Shown here: piece after piece, positions 1 to 9,360 of the stretch
Layout of the letters: every line of letters begins with the position of its first letter
How positions within the stretch are numbered: position 1 is the stretch's first letter
NCBI RefSeq assembly: GCF_004916905.1
Contig: NZ_SDLV01000003.1
Span: 62,001 to 126,000 of the forward strand
Source of the DNA: Chryseobacterium candidae
GTDB taxonomy: Bacteria; Bacteroidota; Bacteroidia; Flavobacteriales; Weeksellaceae
DNA length: 64,000 bases
Direction of reading: 5' to 3'
Made by a program: the position numbers and the translations under genes
The notes under the pieces: model-generated
What the model saw: the letters and a program-made list of their open reading frames with translations, nothing else
Told to the model about the DNA's origin: nothing
Databases searched by the model: none

Positions 1-903
1 TTTACCAAAATTTCTGAATTTCATCAAATCAGACTTACTGTAAGAAACCAATTCTCCAAGAGTTTCTACTTCAGCTGCTTTCAGACAGTTAAGGGCTCTT
101 ACAGAAAGATCCATATCTGCTAATTTAGACTTAAGAAGTTGTCTTGTGTGAAGAGTTTCTTCATCGTACTGGATAGATGCTTTTACAGCTTCAGTTTCAA
201 GCGTGATTCTCTCATCAGAGAACAGCATGAAGTGATAAATTAATATCTTGGAAGCCTCAGTTAAAGCATTCTGAGGGCTGATAGACCCATCAGTTTCTAT
301 ATCTAATACAAGTTTTTCGTAGTCTGTTTTTTGCTCTACACGATAATTTTCAATGCTATATTGTACTTTCTTGATCGGCGTAAAAATAGAGTCAATAGCA
401 ATAGTTCCTACAGGAGCATTGTTTGATTTATTTTGTTCAGAAGGAACATACCCTCTACCTTTTTCAATATTGAAAGTAATTTCGAAAGTTACATCACTGT
501 TTAGGTTGCAGATCACCAAATCCGGGTTTAAAACCTCAAATCCGTTGATAGACTTTCCTAAATCACCAGCAGTAATAACCGTTTGACCTGAAACTTTAGC
601 AACAACCTGCTCGTTAGCCTGGCCTTCTGCTGCAGCTTTTAATCTTACCTGCTTAAGGTTTAGAATAATTTCGGTAACGTCTTCGATTACTCCTGGAATA
701 GTTGAAAATTCGTGCTCTACACCTTCTATTTTGATAGATGAAATAGCGTATCCTTCCAGAGAAGAAAGCAACACTCTTCTCAAAGCATTACCGATTGTAA
801 GCCCGAAACCTGGTTCTAAAGGTCTGAATTCAAATTGACCTTTAAATTCATCAGAGTTAAGTAAAATTACTTTATCGGGTTTTATGAATTGTAAAATTGC
901 CAT
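1..903 (-). CDS. rpoA: DNA-directed RNA polymerase subunit alpha (3' end outside window)
   Basis: Alpha subunit of RNA polymerase; its dimer nucleates core enzyme assembly and its C-terminal domain contacts upstream promoter DNA and activators. The frame opens with [12 protein letters not shown] at 903 and stays open to base 1 (301 codons, no stop). The N-terminal assembly domain carries [19 protein letters not shown] near residues 25-43, and the helix-hairpin-helix of the C-terminal domain begins near residue 265 ([20 protein letters not shown]). The family usually has about 330 residues, so roughly 30 are missing at the left edge. It lies 33 bases after rpsD, the standard alpha-operon order; rplQ is expected next, outside the window. 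Confidence 0.97.
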   Translation of the reverse strand, partial: MAILQFIKPDKVILLNSDEFKGQFEFRPLEPGFGLTIGNALRRVLLSSLEGYAISSIKIEGVEHEFSTIPGVIEDVTEIILNLKQVRLKAAAEGQANEQVVAKVSGQTVITAGDLGKSINGFEVLNPDLVICNLNSDVTFEITFNIEKGRGYVPSEQNKSNNAPVGTIAIDSIFTPIKKVQYSIENYRVEQKTDYEKLVLDIETDGSISPQNALTEASKILIYHFMLFSDERITLETEAVKASIQYDEETLHTRQLLKSKLADMDLSVRALNCLKAAEVETLGELVSYSKSDLMKFRNFGK

Positions 904-936
904 ATTATTGGGTTGAGCAAAAATTTGATTAAAAAA

Positions 937-1545
937 TTATTTAGAGTAAAGTTCGACGATAAGGTTTTCCTTAATGTCCTCCGGAATCTGGATTCTTTCA
1001 GGAGCAGAAATGAAAGTTCCTTCTTTCTTCTCATCGTTGAATTGTAACCACTCATAGTTTGACTTAGAAGCCAATGCATTGGTAACAACTTCAAGAGACT
1101 TAGACTTTTCTCTTACAGTGATTACATCACCAGCTTTTACCAAGTAAGAAGGGATGTTAAGAATCTCTCCGTTCACAGTGATGTGTCTGTGAGAAACCAA
1201 TTGTCTAGCACCAGATCTTGTTTTAGCAAAACCTAATCTGTATACTACGTTATCCAATCTTGATTCACAAAGTTGTAATAGAACTTCCCCTGTTACACCT
1301 TTACTTCTGTGTGCTTTGTCAAATAAGTTAGCAAACTGTCTTTCTAAAATACCGTAAGTATATTTAGCTTTTTGTTTTTCTGCCAACTGAACTGCATATT
1401 CTGATTTTTTAGCACCTCTTCTTTTGTTAGGACCGTGTTGTCCTGGCGGTTGGTTTTTTCTTTTTTCGAAGTTTTTATCATCTCCGTAGATTGCAGCACC
1501 AAACTTTCTAGCAATCTTAGTTTTAGGTCCAATATATCTTGCCAT
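937..1545 (-). CDS. rpsD: 30S ribosomal protein S4
   Basis: Primary 16S rRNA-binding protein that nucleates 30S assembly; in Escherichia coli it also represses the alpha operon. The 202 residues have the usual length, with the N-terminal region ([15 protein letters not shown]) and the S4 RNA-binding domain near residues 92-155 ([20 protein letters not shown], then HITVNG). The zinc-binding cysteines found near the N-terminus in some bacteria are absent, so this is the zinc-independent form. It sits 19 bases after rpsK and 33 before rpoA. Confidence 0.98.
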   Translation of the reverse strand: MARYIGPKTKIARKFGAAIYGDDKNFEKRKNQPPGQHGPNKRRGAKKSEYAVQLAEKQKAKYTYGILERQFANLFDKAHRSKGVTGEVLLQLCESRLDNVVYRLGFAKTRSGARQLVSHRHITVNGEILNIPSYLVKAGDVITVREKSKSLEVVTNALASKSNYEWLQFNDEKKEGTFISAPERIQIPEDIKENLIVELYSK

Positions 1546-1564
1546 AATGGGTAAATTCTAAAAA

Positions 1565-1954
1565 TTAAACTCTTCTTCTTTTTGGTGGTCTACATCCATT
1601 GTGTGGCATAGGAGTCACATCAATGATTTCGCTAACTTCAATTCCTGAATTGTGGATAGATCTGATAGCAGATTCTCTACCTGCACCCGGACCTTTCACA
1701 AACACCTTTACTCTTCTTAAACCAGCTTCGTGAGCTACAGCAGAGCAATTTTCAGCTGCCATCTGAGCAGCAAATGGAGTATTCTTTTTAGAACCTCTGA
1801 AACCCATTTTACCGGCAGAAGCCCAAGAGATAACCTCTCCGTTTTTATTTGTTAAAGAAATGATGATGTTATTGAAAGAAGCCTGAATATGAGCTTCACC
1901 AATAGCTTCAACTTTTACTTTTCTTTTCTTAACTACTTTAGTTTGTTTTGCCAT
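1565..1954 (-). CDS. rpsK: 30S ribosomal protein S11
   Basis: Platform protein of the 30S subunit near the mRNA exit. The 129 residues show the family core ([15 protein letters not shown], then [19 protein letters not shown]) and the conserved C-terminal end [15 protein letters not shown]. The lysine- and arginine-rich N-terminus is typical. It lies 12 bases after rpsM and 19 before rpsD, so it is part of the alpha-operon segment. Confidence 0.98.
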   Translation of the reverse strand: MAKQTKVVKKRKVKVEAIGEAHIQASFNNIIISLTNKNGEVISWASAGKMGFRGSKKNTPFAAQMAAENCSAVAHEAGLRRVKVFVKGPGAGRESAIRSIHNSGIEVSEIIDVTPMPHNGCRPPKRRRV

Positions 1955-1966
1955 AATTCCTAACGA

Positions 1967-2344
1967 TTATTTACTAGCTTTTTTCTTGTTAGCAACAGTT
2001 TTTCTCTTTCCTTTTCGGGTTCTAGAGTTGTTTTTCGTTCTCTGGCCTCTTAAAGGTAATCCAAGTCTGTGACGTATTCCTCGTTGGCATCCTATGTCCA
2101 TTAATCTCTTAATGTTCAATTGCACTTCAGATCTTAATTCTCCTTCTACTTTTACGTTTTCTGAGATATACGTTCTGATTGCAGCCAATTCATCGTCATT
2201 CCATTCGTTGACTTTTTTGTCTTCGCTGATACCGACAGCTTTAAGGATTTCAGAAGAAGTACTTCTTCCAACTCCATAGATGTAAGTTAAACCGATAACT
2301 CCTCTTTTGTTTTTTGGTAAATCAATACCTGCAATTCTCGCCAT
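1967..2344 (-). CDS. rpsM: 30S ribosomal protein S13
   Basis: Head protein of the 30S subunit that contacts the 50S subunit and the P-site tRNA. The 125 residues start [15 protein letters not shown] and include the helix-turn-helix region [16 protein letters not shown] and the conserved [20 protein letters not shown] stretch; the basic tail [14 protein letters not shown] would reach towards the tRNA. It follows rpmJ by 7 bases and precedes rpsK by 12. Confidence 0.98.
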   Translation of the reverse strand: MARIAGIDLPKNKRGVIGLTYIYGVGRSTSSEILKAVGISEDKKVNEWNDDELAAIRTYISENVKVEGELRSEVQLNIKRLMDIGCQRGIRHRLGLPLRGQRTKNNSRTRKGKRKTVANKKKASK

Positions 2345-2351
2345 AATTTAA

Positions 2352-2468
2352 TTAACCTTGTCTTTGTTTAAATTTTGGGTTCTTCTTGTTGATTACGAAT
2401 AGTACACCTTTTCTGCGTACGATTTTGCAATCAGCGCTTCTTTTTTTAATTGATGCTCTTACTTTCAT
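2352..2468 (-). CDS. rpmJ: 50S ribosomal protein L36 (zinc-independent form)
   Basis: Smallest ribosomal protein, placed near the peptidyl transferase region of the 50S subunit. The frame reads [17 protein letters not shown], then [21 protein letters not shown], 38 residues. Only one cysteine is left where the zinc form has a CxxC...C...H set, so it is the C-minus type that does not bind zinc. Its place between infA (63 bases upstream) and rpsM (7 bases downstream) is the normal one and confirms this very short gene. Confidence 0.95.
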   Translation of the reverse strand: MKVRASIKKRSADCKIVRRKGVLFVINKKNPKFKQRQG

Positions 2469-2531
2469 TTTGATAGTATTTATTTTTTAACAATAGCCAA
2501 ATGAAATCCTAAGACTCCATTTGGCATTTGT

Positions 2532-2747
2532 TTAATATCTAAATGTGATTCTCCCTTTTGATAAATCATAAGGAGACATTTCTAGTTTCACCTTATCACC
2601 AGGTAAAAGTTTAATATAATGCATTCTCATTTTACCAGAAATATGAGCGATAAGAATATGCCCATTTTCTAGTTCTACACGGAACTGAGCGTTCGAAAGT
2701 GCTTCCGTTATAACGCCGTCTTGTTCAATATGTTTTTGTTTTGCCAT
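2532..2747 (-). CDS. infA: Translation initiation factor IF-1
   Basis: Binds the A site of the 30S subunit during initiation and supports IF-2 and IF-3. The 71-residue single OB-fold has the family signatures [40 protein letters not shown] and [20 protein letters not shown]. It starts 3 bases after the secY stop, suggesting translational coupling. Firmicutes have adk and map between secY and infA; here both are absent. Confidence 0.98.
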   Translation of the reverse strand: MAKQKHIEQDGVITEALSNAQFRVELENGHILIAHISGKMRMHYIKLLPGDKVKLEMSPYDLSKGRITFRY

Positions 2748-2750
2748 AAA

Positions 2751-4130
2751 TTAATATCCAGTCGTTCTTGATAATTTAGACTGCATTAAGCCATCATAAT
2801 GATGGTTCAGCAGATATGTATTAATCTGTTGAACTGTATCTAAAATTACACCCACCATAATTAATAATGACGTTCCCCCGAAAAATAGGGCAAACGCATC
2901 TGTCTGAACAAAGGTTCCGTGCACAATTGCCGGAAGGATTGCAAAGATAGATAAAAATATTGCACCTGGCAAGGTAATTTTTGATAAAATATCATCTAAA
3001 TAATCAGCCGTCTCTTTTCCTGGTCTTACTTTCGGTACTAAACCTCCATTTCTCTTCAAATCATCAGCCATTTGGTTTACCGGGATTGTAATTGCAGTAT
3101 AGAAAAACGAGAAGATAATAATTAATAGCGCAAACAATACGTTGTACTGCCAGCTAAAAACATTCTTGAAACCTGCAAGAAAAGTATTAGACTCATCGAA
3201 TTTTGTTAATAATCCTGGTACGAACATCAGTGCCTGAGCAAAGATAATCGGCATTACACCAGCAGCATTTACTTTCAATGGGATCCATTGTCTTGCTCCC
3301 TGCATAAGATTTCTGTTTACACCTCCTCTTGCTTGAGCTCTGCTTACATACTGAATGGGAATTTTTCTAACAGCTACTGATAAGATTACTGCTAAAAGAA
3401 CTACCAACATCCAGAATAATACTTCAATAAGGATCATGATAGATCCCATTCCTCCTTTTCCGTTCTGCACGGCCATCTCCTGTACGAATGCCTCAGGTAA
3501 TCTTGAAAGGATCCCCACCATAATAAGGATAGAGATACCATTTCCGATTCCTTTATCGGTAATCTTTTCACCCAGCCACATTGCGAATACTGAACCGGCA
3601 ACCAAAATAACAATACTTGGCAACCAGAACATGATTGAATTTGGCTCTACATAGTATGCAGACTGGAACTGAGCATATGGTAAGAATAATTGAGTAATAG
3701 AAGTTAAGTAAGAAGGTGCCTGTACCAGACAAACTCCAATTGTTAACCATCTTGTAATTTGGTTCAATGTATTTCTACCTGACTCTCCATCTTTCTGAAG
3801 CTTCTGAAGATAAGGAATAGCCATCCCCATCAACTGAACAATAATAGAAGCAGAAATATAAGGCATGATTCCCAACGCCATTACGGAAGCGTGGCTGAAA
3901 GCTCCCCCCGTAAACGACGAAAGCAAGCCAAGGAGACCTGCTCCTTGCTTGTTACCGCCTTGATTTTTATAATGCTCTAAGAGATCTCCCACCTCTGCAA
4001 GGTTAATTGCAGGAAGCGAGATATAAGATGCGAATCTATACACAAGGATAATACCTAAAGTAAAGAGAATTTTATCTCTAAGTTCTTTAAGACTCCAAAT
4101 ATTTTTAAGTGTTTGTATAAATTCTTTCAT
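2751..4130 (-). CDS. secY: Protein translocase subunit SecY
   Basis: Central channel subunit of the Sec translocon in the inner membrane, through which most exported proteins of this window would pass. The 459 residues contain about ten hydrophobic segments. Recognisable signatures are the segment GIMPYISASIIVQLM near residues 87-101, a conserved loop with GGVNRNLM near 270, and VNQMADDLKRNGG near 353. It follows rplO by 9 bases, the usual spc-operon position. Confidence 0.98.
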   Translation of the reverse strand: MKEFIQTLKNIWSLKELRDKILFTLGIILVYRFASYISLPAINLAEVGDLLEHYKNQGGNKQGAGLLGLLSSFTGGAFSHASVMALGIMPYISASIIVQLMGMAIPYLQKLQKDGESGRNTLNQITRWLTIGVCLVQAPSYLTSITQLFLPYAQFQSAYYVEPNSIMFWLPSIVILVAGSVFAMWLGEKITDKGIGNGISILIMVGILSRLPEAFVQEMAVQNGKGGMGSIMILIEVLFWMLVVLLAVILSVAVRKIPIQYVSRAQARGGVNRNLMQGARQWIPLKVNAAGVMPIIFAQALMFVPGLLTKFDESNTFLAGFKNVFSWQYNVLFALLIIIFSFFYTAITIPVNQMADDLKRNGGLVPKVRPGKETADYLDDILSKITLPGAIFLSIFAILPAIVHGTFVQTDAFALFFGGTSLLIMVGVILDTVQQINTYLLNHHYDGLMQSKLSRTTGY

Positions 4131-4139
4131 TAGTAAGTA

Positions 4140-4589
4140 TTATAAGGTAATTGCTTTTCCACCTGCTTTAGCAATAAGCTCTTCAGCAGATTTAGTGAAT
4201 TTGTCAGCAGAGATTGAAACCGCAGATTTCAATTCTCCTCTACCCATAATTTTCACTAATTCGTTTTTAGAAACTATCCCGTTTGCTACTAAAACTTCTT
4301 TCGTGATATCTCCAGTGATGGATTTGTTCTCGATTAAAGTTTGAATAGTATCAAGGTTAACTCCTCTAAACTCTTTTCTGTTTACGTTTTTGAATCCGAA
4401 TTTAGGTAATCTTCTTTGTAAAGGCATCTGTCCACCTTCGAAACCGATTTTTTGAGAATAACCAGCTCTAGCTTTCTGACCTTTGTGTCCTTTTGTTGAA
4501 GTACCTCCTTTTCCGCTACCCTGACCTCTACCAATTCTCTTTGAGTTGAAAGTAGATCCTGCAGCAGGTTGTATGTTATTTAAATTCAT
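4140..4589 (-). CDS. rplO: 50S ribosomal protein L15
   Basis: Late-assembly protein of the 50S subunit. The 149 residues open with MNLNNIQPAAGSTFNSKRIG followed by the glycine- and lysine-rich extension RGQGSGKGGTSTKGHKGQKA that threads into rRNA. The globular C-terminal half ends KSAEELIAKAGGKAITL. It lies 21 bases after rpmD and 9 before secY. Confidence 0.98.
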   Translation of the reverse strand: MNLNNIQPAAGSTFNSKRIGRGQGSGKGGTSTKGHKGQKARAGYSQKIGFEGGQMPLQRRLPKFGFKNVNRKEFRGVNLDTIQTLIENKSITGDITKEVLVANGIVSKNELVKIMGRGELKSAVSISADKFTKSAEELIAKAGGKAITL

Positions 4590-4610
4590 TTTAATTTCTC
4601 TTTTATAAAA

Positions 4611-4787
4611 TTATTTTTGAACTTCAAGTAAGTGGCTTACTGCAGCGATCATTCCTAAGATTGAAGGAGTAGCTTCGTGCTCTACAACTTGGTGAAGTTT
4701 TTTTAATCCTAATGCTTCAAGCGTTCTCTTTTGGGTTTTTGTTCTACCAATAGCGCTTCTTACTTGCTTTACTTTAATTGTTGCCAT
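4611..4787 (-). CDS. rpmD: 50S ribosomal protein L30
   Basis: Small 50S protein bound to 23S rRNA. The frame encodes 58 residues beginning MATIKVKQVRSAIGRTKTQK, with the characteristic RTLEALGLKKLHQVVEH motif and the C-terminal MIAAVSHLLEV strand. It is placed between rpsE (11 bases upstream) and rplO (21 bases downstream), as in other spc operons. Confidence 0.96.
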   Translation of the reverse strand: MATIKVKQVRSAIGRTKTQKRTLEALGLKKLHQVVEHEATPSILGMIAAVSHLLEVQK

Positions 4788-4798
4788 TGCTTTAATTA

Positions 4799-5320
4799 TT
4801 AACCGTTAAACACTTTACTTAGAGAAATTCCTCTCATTCTAGCGATTTCTTCAGGTCTTCTGATATCTAATAACGCTTTGAAAGTAGCTTTCACCACGTT
4901 GTGAGGGTTAGAAGATCCTTTAGATTTTGAAAGGATATCGTGAATACCAGCAGATTCCAATACCGCTCTTACCGCACCTCCGGCGATCAATCCTGTACCG
5001 TGAGAAGCAGGTCTTAGGAAGATATCTGCACCACCGTATCTGGCAGTAGTTTGGTGAGGGATAGTATGGTTCATTACAGGAACTTTAACAAGGTTTTTCT
5101 TAGCGTCTTCAACTGCTTTAGCAATTGCAGAAGCTACCTCTTTAGATTTTCCTAAACCGAAACCGATAACACCTTCTTCGTTTCCTACTACAACAATAGC
5201 AGAAAATCCGAAAGCTCTACCTCCTTTTGTTACTTTTGTTACTCTGTTAACAGCTACGAGACGATCTTTTAATTCTAATCCTCCCGGTTTTACTCTTTCT
5301 ATATTATCTAGTCCTAACAT
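4799..5320 (-). CDS. rpsE: 30S ribosomal protein S5
   Basis: Protein of the 30S body involved in decoding accuracy and mRNA entry. The 173 residues include the double-stranded-RNA-binding-like N domain ([20 protein letters not shown]) and the C domain with [20 protein letters not shown] and the [16 protein letters not shown] motif. It follows rplR by 19 bases and precedes rpmD by 11. Confidence 0.98.
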   Translation of the reverse strand: MLGLDNIERVKPGGLELKDRLVAVNRVTKVTKGGRAFGFSAIVVVGNEEGVIGFGLGKSKEVASAIAKAVEDAKKNLVKVPVMNHTIPHQTTARYGGADIFLRPASHGTGLIAGGAVRAVLESAGIHDILSKSKGSSNPHNVVKATFKALLDIRRPEEIARMRGISLSKVFNG

Positions 5321-5339
5321 ATTTTCCGAAATTTAATGA

Positions 5340-5693
5340 TTAGAATTTAAGTCCACCTTCTCTCGCTCCATCAGCAAGAGCTTTCACTCTACCATGGTAA
5401 ACGAATCCGTTTCTGTCAAATACAATACTTTCAATTCCTGCAGCGATAGCTTTAGCAGCGATAGCTTTACCAACAGCAGCAGAAACTTCAGTCTTAGTAC
5501 CTTTAGCGTCTACACCTTTTTCTCTAGAAGAGGCAGATACTAAAGTTTTACCATTTTTATCGTCGATTAACTGAGCGTAAATTTCCTTATTACTTTTATA
5601 TACAGATAATCTTGGCAATTCAGAAGATCCAGAGATTTTCCCTCTTACTCTTCTTTTGATTCTTATTCTTTTTTCTAATTTACTTAATGCCAT
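5340..5693 (-). CDS. rplR: 50S ribosomal protein L18
   Basis: 5S rRNA-binding protein of the central protuberance. The 117 residues have the basic N-terminus ([15 protein letters not shown]), the [18 protein letters not shown] strand and the conserved end [24 protein letters not shown]. It lies between rplF (15 bases) and rpsE (19 bases). Confidence 0.98.
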   Translation of the reverse strand: MALSKLEKRIRIKRRVRGKISGSSELPRLSVYKSNKEIYAQLIDDKNGKTLVSASSREKGVDAKGTKTEVSAAVGKAIAAKAIAAGIESIVFDRNGFVYHGRVKALADGAREGGLKF

Positions 5694-5708
5694 AATACTT
5701 ATAATTTA

Positions 5709-6254
5709 TTAAGCAGATTTACCAGCTTTACGTCTAACAATTTCTCCTACGAATCTTACACCTTTTCCTTTGTATGGCTCAGGCTTTCTGAAAGAACGGA
5801 TCTTTGCAGTAACCATTCCTAGAAGTTGCTTGTCGTGAGACGCTAAAGTAATAATTGGGTTTTTACCTTTTTCAGTCAATGTATCAACTTTTACTTCACT
5901 TGGAAGTTCCAATACAATACCGTGAGAGAATCCTAAAGCTAACTCAAGTTTTTGACCTGAGTGAGAAGCTCTGTATCCTACCCCTACTAGTTCTAGTTTC
6001 TTTTCGAAACCTTCTGATACACCAACGATCATGTTAGCGATCAACGCTCTGTATAAACCGTGAAGCGCTTTGTGTTGCTTAGAATCAGATGGTCTGTTTA
6101 CGTTAAGTTCACCATCTTTTTGTTCTAAAGTAATTCCTGCTGTAAGCTCCTGAGAAAGTTCTCCTTTAGCTCCTTTTACAGTTACTACACCGTTGTTTTC
6201 AGTGATTGTAACTCCTGCTGGAATTGTTATAATTGCTTTACCAATTCTTGACAT
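5709..6254 (-). CDS. rplF: 50S ribosomal protein L6
   Basis: 50S protein near the sarcin-ricin loop and the factor-binding site. The 181 residues form two similar domains; the C-terminal signature reads EPYKGKGVRFVGEIVRRKAG. The start MSRIGKAIITIPAGV is standard. It follows rpsH by 17 bases and precedes rplR by 15. Confidence 0.98.
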   Translation of the reverse strand: MSRIGKAIITIPAGVTITENNGVVTVKGAKGELSQELTAGITLEQKDGELNVNRPSDSKQHKALHGLYRALIANMIVGVSEGFEKKLELVGVGYRASHSGQKLELALGFSHGIVLELPSEVKVDTLTEKGKNPIITLASHDKQLLGMVTAKIRSFRKPEPYKGKGVRFVGEIVRRKAGKSA

Positions 6255-6271
6255 TTTCCTGTGATTAAAAA

Positions 6272-6670
6272 TTAATAAACATAGCAGATTACTTCACCGC
6301 CTACTTTCTCTTCTCTAGCTTTCTTGTCAGTCATTACTCCTTTAGAAGTAGAGATGATAGAAATACCCAAACCGTTTAGTACTCTTGGAAGCTCAGCTGA
6401 ACCTTTGTACTGTCTCAAACCTGGTCTAGAAGCTCTTTGGATAGACTTGATAGCCGGTTTGTTAGTTTGCTTATCGTACTTTAAAGCGATTTTGATCACT
6501 CCCTGAACAGCGTTATCTTCAAACTTGTAGTTTAAGATATACCCTTGATCAAATAAGATCTTAGTAATCTCCTTTTTGATTTTCGATGCAGGAATTTCCA
6601 CCACTTTGTGGCCTGCGCTTTGTGCGTTCCTTACTCTTGTTAGGAAATCTGAAATTGGATCTGTTACCAT
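6272..6670 (-). CDS. rpsH: 30S ribosomal protein S8
   Basis: Primary 16S rRNA-binding protein of the 30S body; in Escherichia coli S8 also represses the spc operon by binding its mRNA. The 132 residues start MVTDPISDFLTRVRNAQSAG and end with the conserved GISIISTSKGVMTDKKAREE and VGGEVICYVY. It is separated from rpsN by an unusually long 147-base spacer holding a strong hairpin (6728-6765), which may be a control point. Confidence 0.98.
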   Translation of the reverse strand: MVTDPISDFLTRVRNAQSAGHKVVEIPASKIKKEITKILFDQGYILNYKFEDNAVQGVIKIALKYDKQTNKPAIKSIQRASRPGLRQYKGSAELPRVLNGLGISIISTSKGVMTDKKAREEKVGGEVICYVY

Positions 6671-6727
6671 TTTTCTTTTATAAATTATTGGTTAAAGAAC
6701 AATCAGTATTGAAAAGACTTGAAGATT

Positions 6728-6765
6728 AAAATATCAGACTTCAGAAATCTTCGGTCTGATATTTT
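6728..6765. promoter_or_regulatory. Perfect 12-bp hairpin in the rpsN-rpsH spacer
   Basis: The arms AAAATATCAGAC (6728-6739) and GTCTGATATTTT (6754-6765) are exact complements around a 14-base loop. The flanks are A-rich on one side and T-rich on the other, so it could act as a weak terminator or attenuator in either direction. A second small inverted repeat, GACAA-N5-TTGTC, lies at 6782-6796. Both sit in the only long spacer of the spc segment, directly upstream of rpsH. Function is inferred only from position. Confidence 0.55.
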
Positions 6766-6817
6766 TATTCTTTAGTATCCTGACAACTTAATTGTCCCGA
6801 TTTTTAATTAGTAATTA

Positions 6818-7087
6818 TTACCAACTAGCTTTTCTTACCCCTGGGATAAGACCGTTGTTTGCCATTTCTCTGAAAGTTACTCTGGAAATACCGAACGTTC
6901 TCATGTATCCTCTTGGTCTACCTGTTAGTTTACATCTGTTGTGTAATCTTACAGGAGAAGCATTTTTAGGCAATTTTTGAAGTCCTTCGTAATCACCAGC
7001 TTCTTTAAGAGCTTGTCTTTTAGCAGCGTATTTAGCAACCAGTGCTTCTCTTTTGCGCTCACGCGCTTTCATTGATTCTTTAGCCAT
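6818..7087 (-). CDS. rpsN: 30S ribosomal protein S14 (zinc-independent form)
   Basis: Head protein of the 30S subunit. At 89 residues this is the long form; the usual CxxC pair of the 61-residue zinc form is missing ([20 protein letters not shown], one cysteine only), so no zinc site is present. The conserved end [20 protein letters not shown] identifies the family. It starts 3 bases after rplE and is followed by the long spacer before rpsH. Confidence 0.97.
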   Translation of the reverse strand: MAKESMKARERKREALVAKYAAKRQALKEAGDYEGLQKLPKNASPVRLHNRCKLTGRPRGYMRTFGISRVTFREMANNGLIPGVRKASW

Positions 7088-7090
7088 TTC

Positions 7091-7642
7091 TTAGTTCTTT
7101 TTAAATGGTAAACCGAAGTGAGTTAATAATGCTTTAGCTTCTTTATCTGTTTTCGCAGTAGTAACGAAAGTGATGTCCATCCCCTGGATTTTTTTCACTT
7201 TGTCAATTACGATTTCAGGGAAGATAATCTGCTCAGTAATACCTAAGTTGTAGTTACCTCTACCATCGAAACCATCAGCTTTGATACCAGAGAAATCTCT
7301 GATACGTGGTAAAGCAGAAGCAGTAAGTCTGTCTAAGAATTCATACATCTGATTTCCTCTTAAAGTAACTTTTGCACCTACAGGCATACCTTTTCTCAAT
7401 TTGAAAGCAGCTTCGTCTTTCTTAGAGATTGTACCAACAGCTTTTTGACCTGTGATATTTGTAAGCTCTTCTACAGCATAATCAATGATTTTTTTGTCTG
7501 CAGTAGCATCACCTAAACCTTGTGATACAACGATTTTCTCTAATTTAGGTACTTGCATTACTGACTTATACCCGAATTCTTCCATCATTGCAGGAACAAT
7601 TGTCTCTTTATATGCTTTTTTGGGTCTTGCTATATATTCCAT
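7091..7642 (-). CDS. rplE: 50S ribosomal protein L5
   Basis: 5S rRNA-binding protein of the central protuberance that contacts P-site tRNA. The 183 residues include [20 protein letters not shown], the [20 protein letters not shown] stretch and the [19 protein letters not shown] motif. It follows rplX by 11 bases. Confidence 0.98.
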   Translation of the reverse strand: MEYIARPKKAYKETIVPAMMEEFGYKSVMQVPKLEKIVVSQGLGDATADKKIIDYAVEELTNITGQKAVGTISKKDEAAFKLRKGMPVGAKVTLRGNQMYEFLDRLTASALPRIRDFSGIKADGFDGRGNYNLGITEQIIFPEIVIDKVKKIQGMDITFVTTAKTDKEAKALLTHFGLPFKKN

Positions 7643-7653
7643 GTTAATTCAAA

Positions 7654-7980
7654 TTATAAAGTTTCACCCGTTTTTTTGTTAATTCTTACTTTCTTATCTC
7701 CTTCGATTTTGTAACCGATTTTGATAGCTTTTCCGTCTTTACCAACTAAAGCTACGTTTGAGATATGAATAGAAGCTTCCTTTTCAGTAATTCCTCCCTG
7801 AGGATTAGAAGCTGAAGGCTTAACGTGTTTTTTAACGATGTTAAGTCCTGCAACGATTACTCTTGGGTCTCTACCTTCTTTCTTGATCACTTCAATAACT
7901 TCACCAGTCTTACCTTTGATATCTTTCTTACCAGTAGTAATGATGACGTTATCTCCTCTTTTTATTTTTAACTTTGACAT
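7654..7980 (-). CDS. rplX: 50S ribosomal protein L24
   Basis: Assembly initiator of the 50S subunit. The 108 residues contain a KOW motif near residues 5-35 (IKRGDNVIITTGKKDIKGKT) and the HVKPSASNPQGGITEKEASI segment typical of the family. It lies 21 bases after rplN and 11 before rplE. Confidence 0.97.
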   Translation of the reverse strand: MSKLKIKRGDNVIITTGKKDIKGKTGEVIEVIKKEGRDPRVIVAGLNIVKKHVKPSASNPQGGITEKEASIHISNVALVGKDGKAIKIGYKIEGDKKVRINKKTGETL

Positions 7981-8001
7981 TTCTTTTAAAAATTTTTAAA
8001 A

Positions 8002-8370
8002 TTAAAGTACTTCAGGAGCTAATGAAATGATTTTCATATATTCTTTGTCTCTCAACTCACGAGCAACTGGTCCGAAAACACGCGTTCCTCTCATTTCTCC
8101 CGCTGCGTTTAGTAATACACAAGCATTGTCGTCGAATTTGATGTATGAACCATCTTTTCTTCTTACAGCTTTTTTAGTTCTTACTACTACAGCTTTAGAT
8201 ACCTGACCTTTTTTAGCGTTTCCAGATGGCGTAGAATCCTTGATCGTAACAACGATTTTATCACCAACTGAAGCATATCTTCTTCTGGTTCCTCCCAGAA
8301 CTCTGATCACTAGTACTTCTTTAGCACCTGTGTTATCAGCAACTTTTAATCTTGATTCTGTTTGTAACAT
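8002..8370 (-). CDS. rplN: 50S ribosomal protein L14
   Basis: 50S protein that forms part of an intersubunit bridge. The 122 residues start [20 protein letters not shown] and end with the conserved [20 protein letters not shown]. It starts 2 bases after rpsQ, suggesting coupled translation. Confidence 0.98.
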   Translation of the reverse strand: MLQTESRLKVADNTGAKEVLVIRVLGGTRRRYASVGDKIVVTIKDSTPSGNAKKGQVSKAVVVRTKKAVRRKDGSYIKFDDNACVLLNAAGEMRGTRVFGPVARELRDKEYMKIISLAPEVL

Positions 8371-8372
8371 TA

Positions 8373-8627
8373 TTACTTAGCTTTTTCAATGATTCTTACT
8401 AATCTCCATCTCTTGCTCTTGCTCAAAGGTCTAGTTTCCTGGATCAGAACTGTATCACCTTCTGTGCATTCGTTGTTCTCGTCGTGTGCAGTATATTTTT
8501 TCGTTTTCAAAACGAATTTACCGTACATCGGGTGCTTTACTCTTGTAGTTTCGCTAACAACAATAGTTTTTTCCATTTTATTGCTGGAAACCACTCCGAT
8601 TCTTTCTTTTCTTAAATTTCTATCCAT
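8373..8627 (-). CDS. rpsQ: 30S ribosomal protein S17
   Basis: 16S rRNA-binding OB-fold protein. The 84 residues show [20 protein letters not shown], the [19 protein letters not shown] stretch and [20 protein letters not shown], the family signature. It lies between rpmC (12 bases) and rplN (2 bases). Confidence 0.98.
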   Translation of the reverse strand: MDRNLRKERIGVVSSNKMEKTIVVSETTRVKHPMYGKFVLKTKKYTAHDENNECTEGDTVLIQETRPLSKSKRWRLVRIIEKAK

Positions 8628-8639
8628 TGTAAAATGAAA

Positions 8640-8834
8640 TTATTGTTTGTTAGTTAACTCAGTATTTAGTCTAGCGATTGTTTTTCTCAAATCTCTGATT
8701 TGAATCGGGTTTTCAATTGGGCTGATTGCATGAGCCAATTTCAATTTAGAATATTGAGCTTTTGCTTCAGTTAATTGAGCTTGAATATCACCCGCGCTTA
8801 AATTTTTAATATCAGCTTTTTTCATTGTATTCAA
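8640..8834 (-). CDS. rpmC: 50S ribosomal protein L29
   Basis: Small coiled 50S protein near the peptide exit tunnel, part of the docking site for trigger factor and SRP. The 64 residues contain the family motif SKLKLAHAISPIENPIQIR followed by DLRKTIARLNTEL. It starts 3 bases after rplP. Confidence 0.96.
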   Translation of the reverse strand: MNTMKKADIKNLSAGDIQAQLTEAKAQYSKLKLAHAISPIENPIQIRDLRKTIARLNTELTNKQ

Positions 8835-8837
8835 AGA

Positions 8838-9263
8838 TTAAAGAGGTTTAACAAAATCGTTAGCAACGATGAATTTAGTAACTACTGGTAATTTTTGTGC
8901 AGCAAGTCTTAAAGCTTCCTTAGCGATATCGTAAGGCACACCTCCAACTTCGAACATAATTTTACCTGGTTTTACTACAGCTACCCAGTATTCAACAGCA
9001 CCTTTACCTTTACCCATACGTACTTCCGCTGGTTTCTTAGTAATTGGCTTATCCGGGAAGATTTTGATCCATAGTTGACCTTCTCTCTTCATATATCTTG
9101 TCGCAGCGATACGAGCTGCTTCAATCTGTCTTGCAGTGATCCAAGCTCCTTCCGTTGCTTTGATCCCAAAAGTTCCGTATGCAAGTTGACTACCTCTTTG
9201 GGCATTCCCCTTCATCTTCATCTTATGAACTCTACGGAATTTGGTTCTTTTTGGTTGTAACAT
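8838..9263 (-). CDS. rplP: 50S ribosomal protein L16
   Basis: 50S protein that helps shape the A and P tRNA sites. The 141 residues start [20 protein letters not shown] and carry [20 protein letters not shown] and the [20 protein letters not shown] signature. A 97-base spacer with heptamer repeats separates it from rpsC, while rpmC follows by 3 bases. Confidence 0.98.
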   Translation of the reverse strand: MLQPKRTKFRRVHKMKMKGNAQRGSQLAYGTFGIKATEGAWITARQIEAARIAATRYMKREGQLWIKIFPDKPITKKPAEVRMGKGKGAVEYWVAVVKPGKIMFEVGGVPYDIAKEALRLAAQKLPVVTKFIVANDFVKPL

Positions 9264-9272
9264 AATTTCTAA

Positions 9273-9300
9273 ATTTTAGATTTTAGATTTTAGATTTTAG
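9273..9300. repeat. Four tandem ATTTTAG heptamers between rpsC and rplP
   Basis: Exact copies lie at 9273-9279, 9280-9286, 9287-9293 and 9294-9300, followed by a T-rich run. One inverted copy (CTAAAAT) lies at 9353-9359 next to the rpsC stop, so the spacer mRNA could fold back. Such 7-bp repeats look like strand-slippage products in a non-coding spacer; a role in rpsC/rplP expression is only a possibility. Confidence 0.8.
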
Positions 9301-9360
9301 ATTTTTTTTATTTTAAAAAAGTAACGGTAATTTAAAATTCAAAATTTCTAATCTAAAATT

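Noticed and set aside
882..1094. Open frame of 70 codons on the minus strand
   Set aside because: It overlaps rpoA and rpsD in another frame and has no protein-like pattern.
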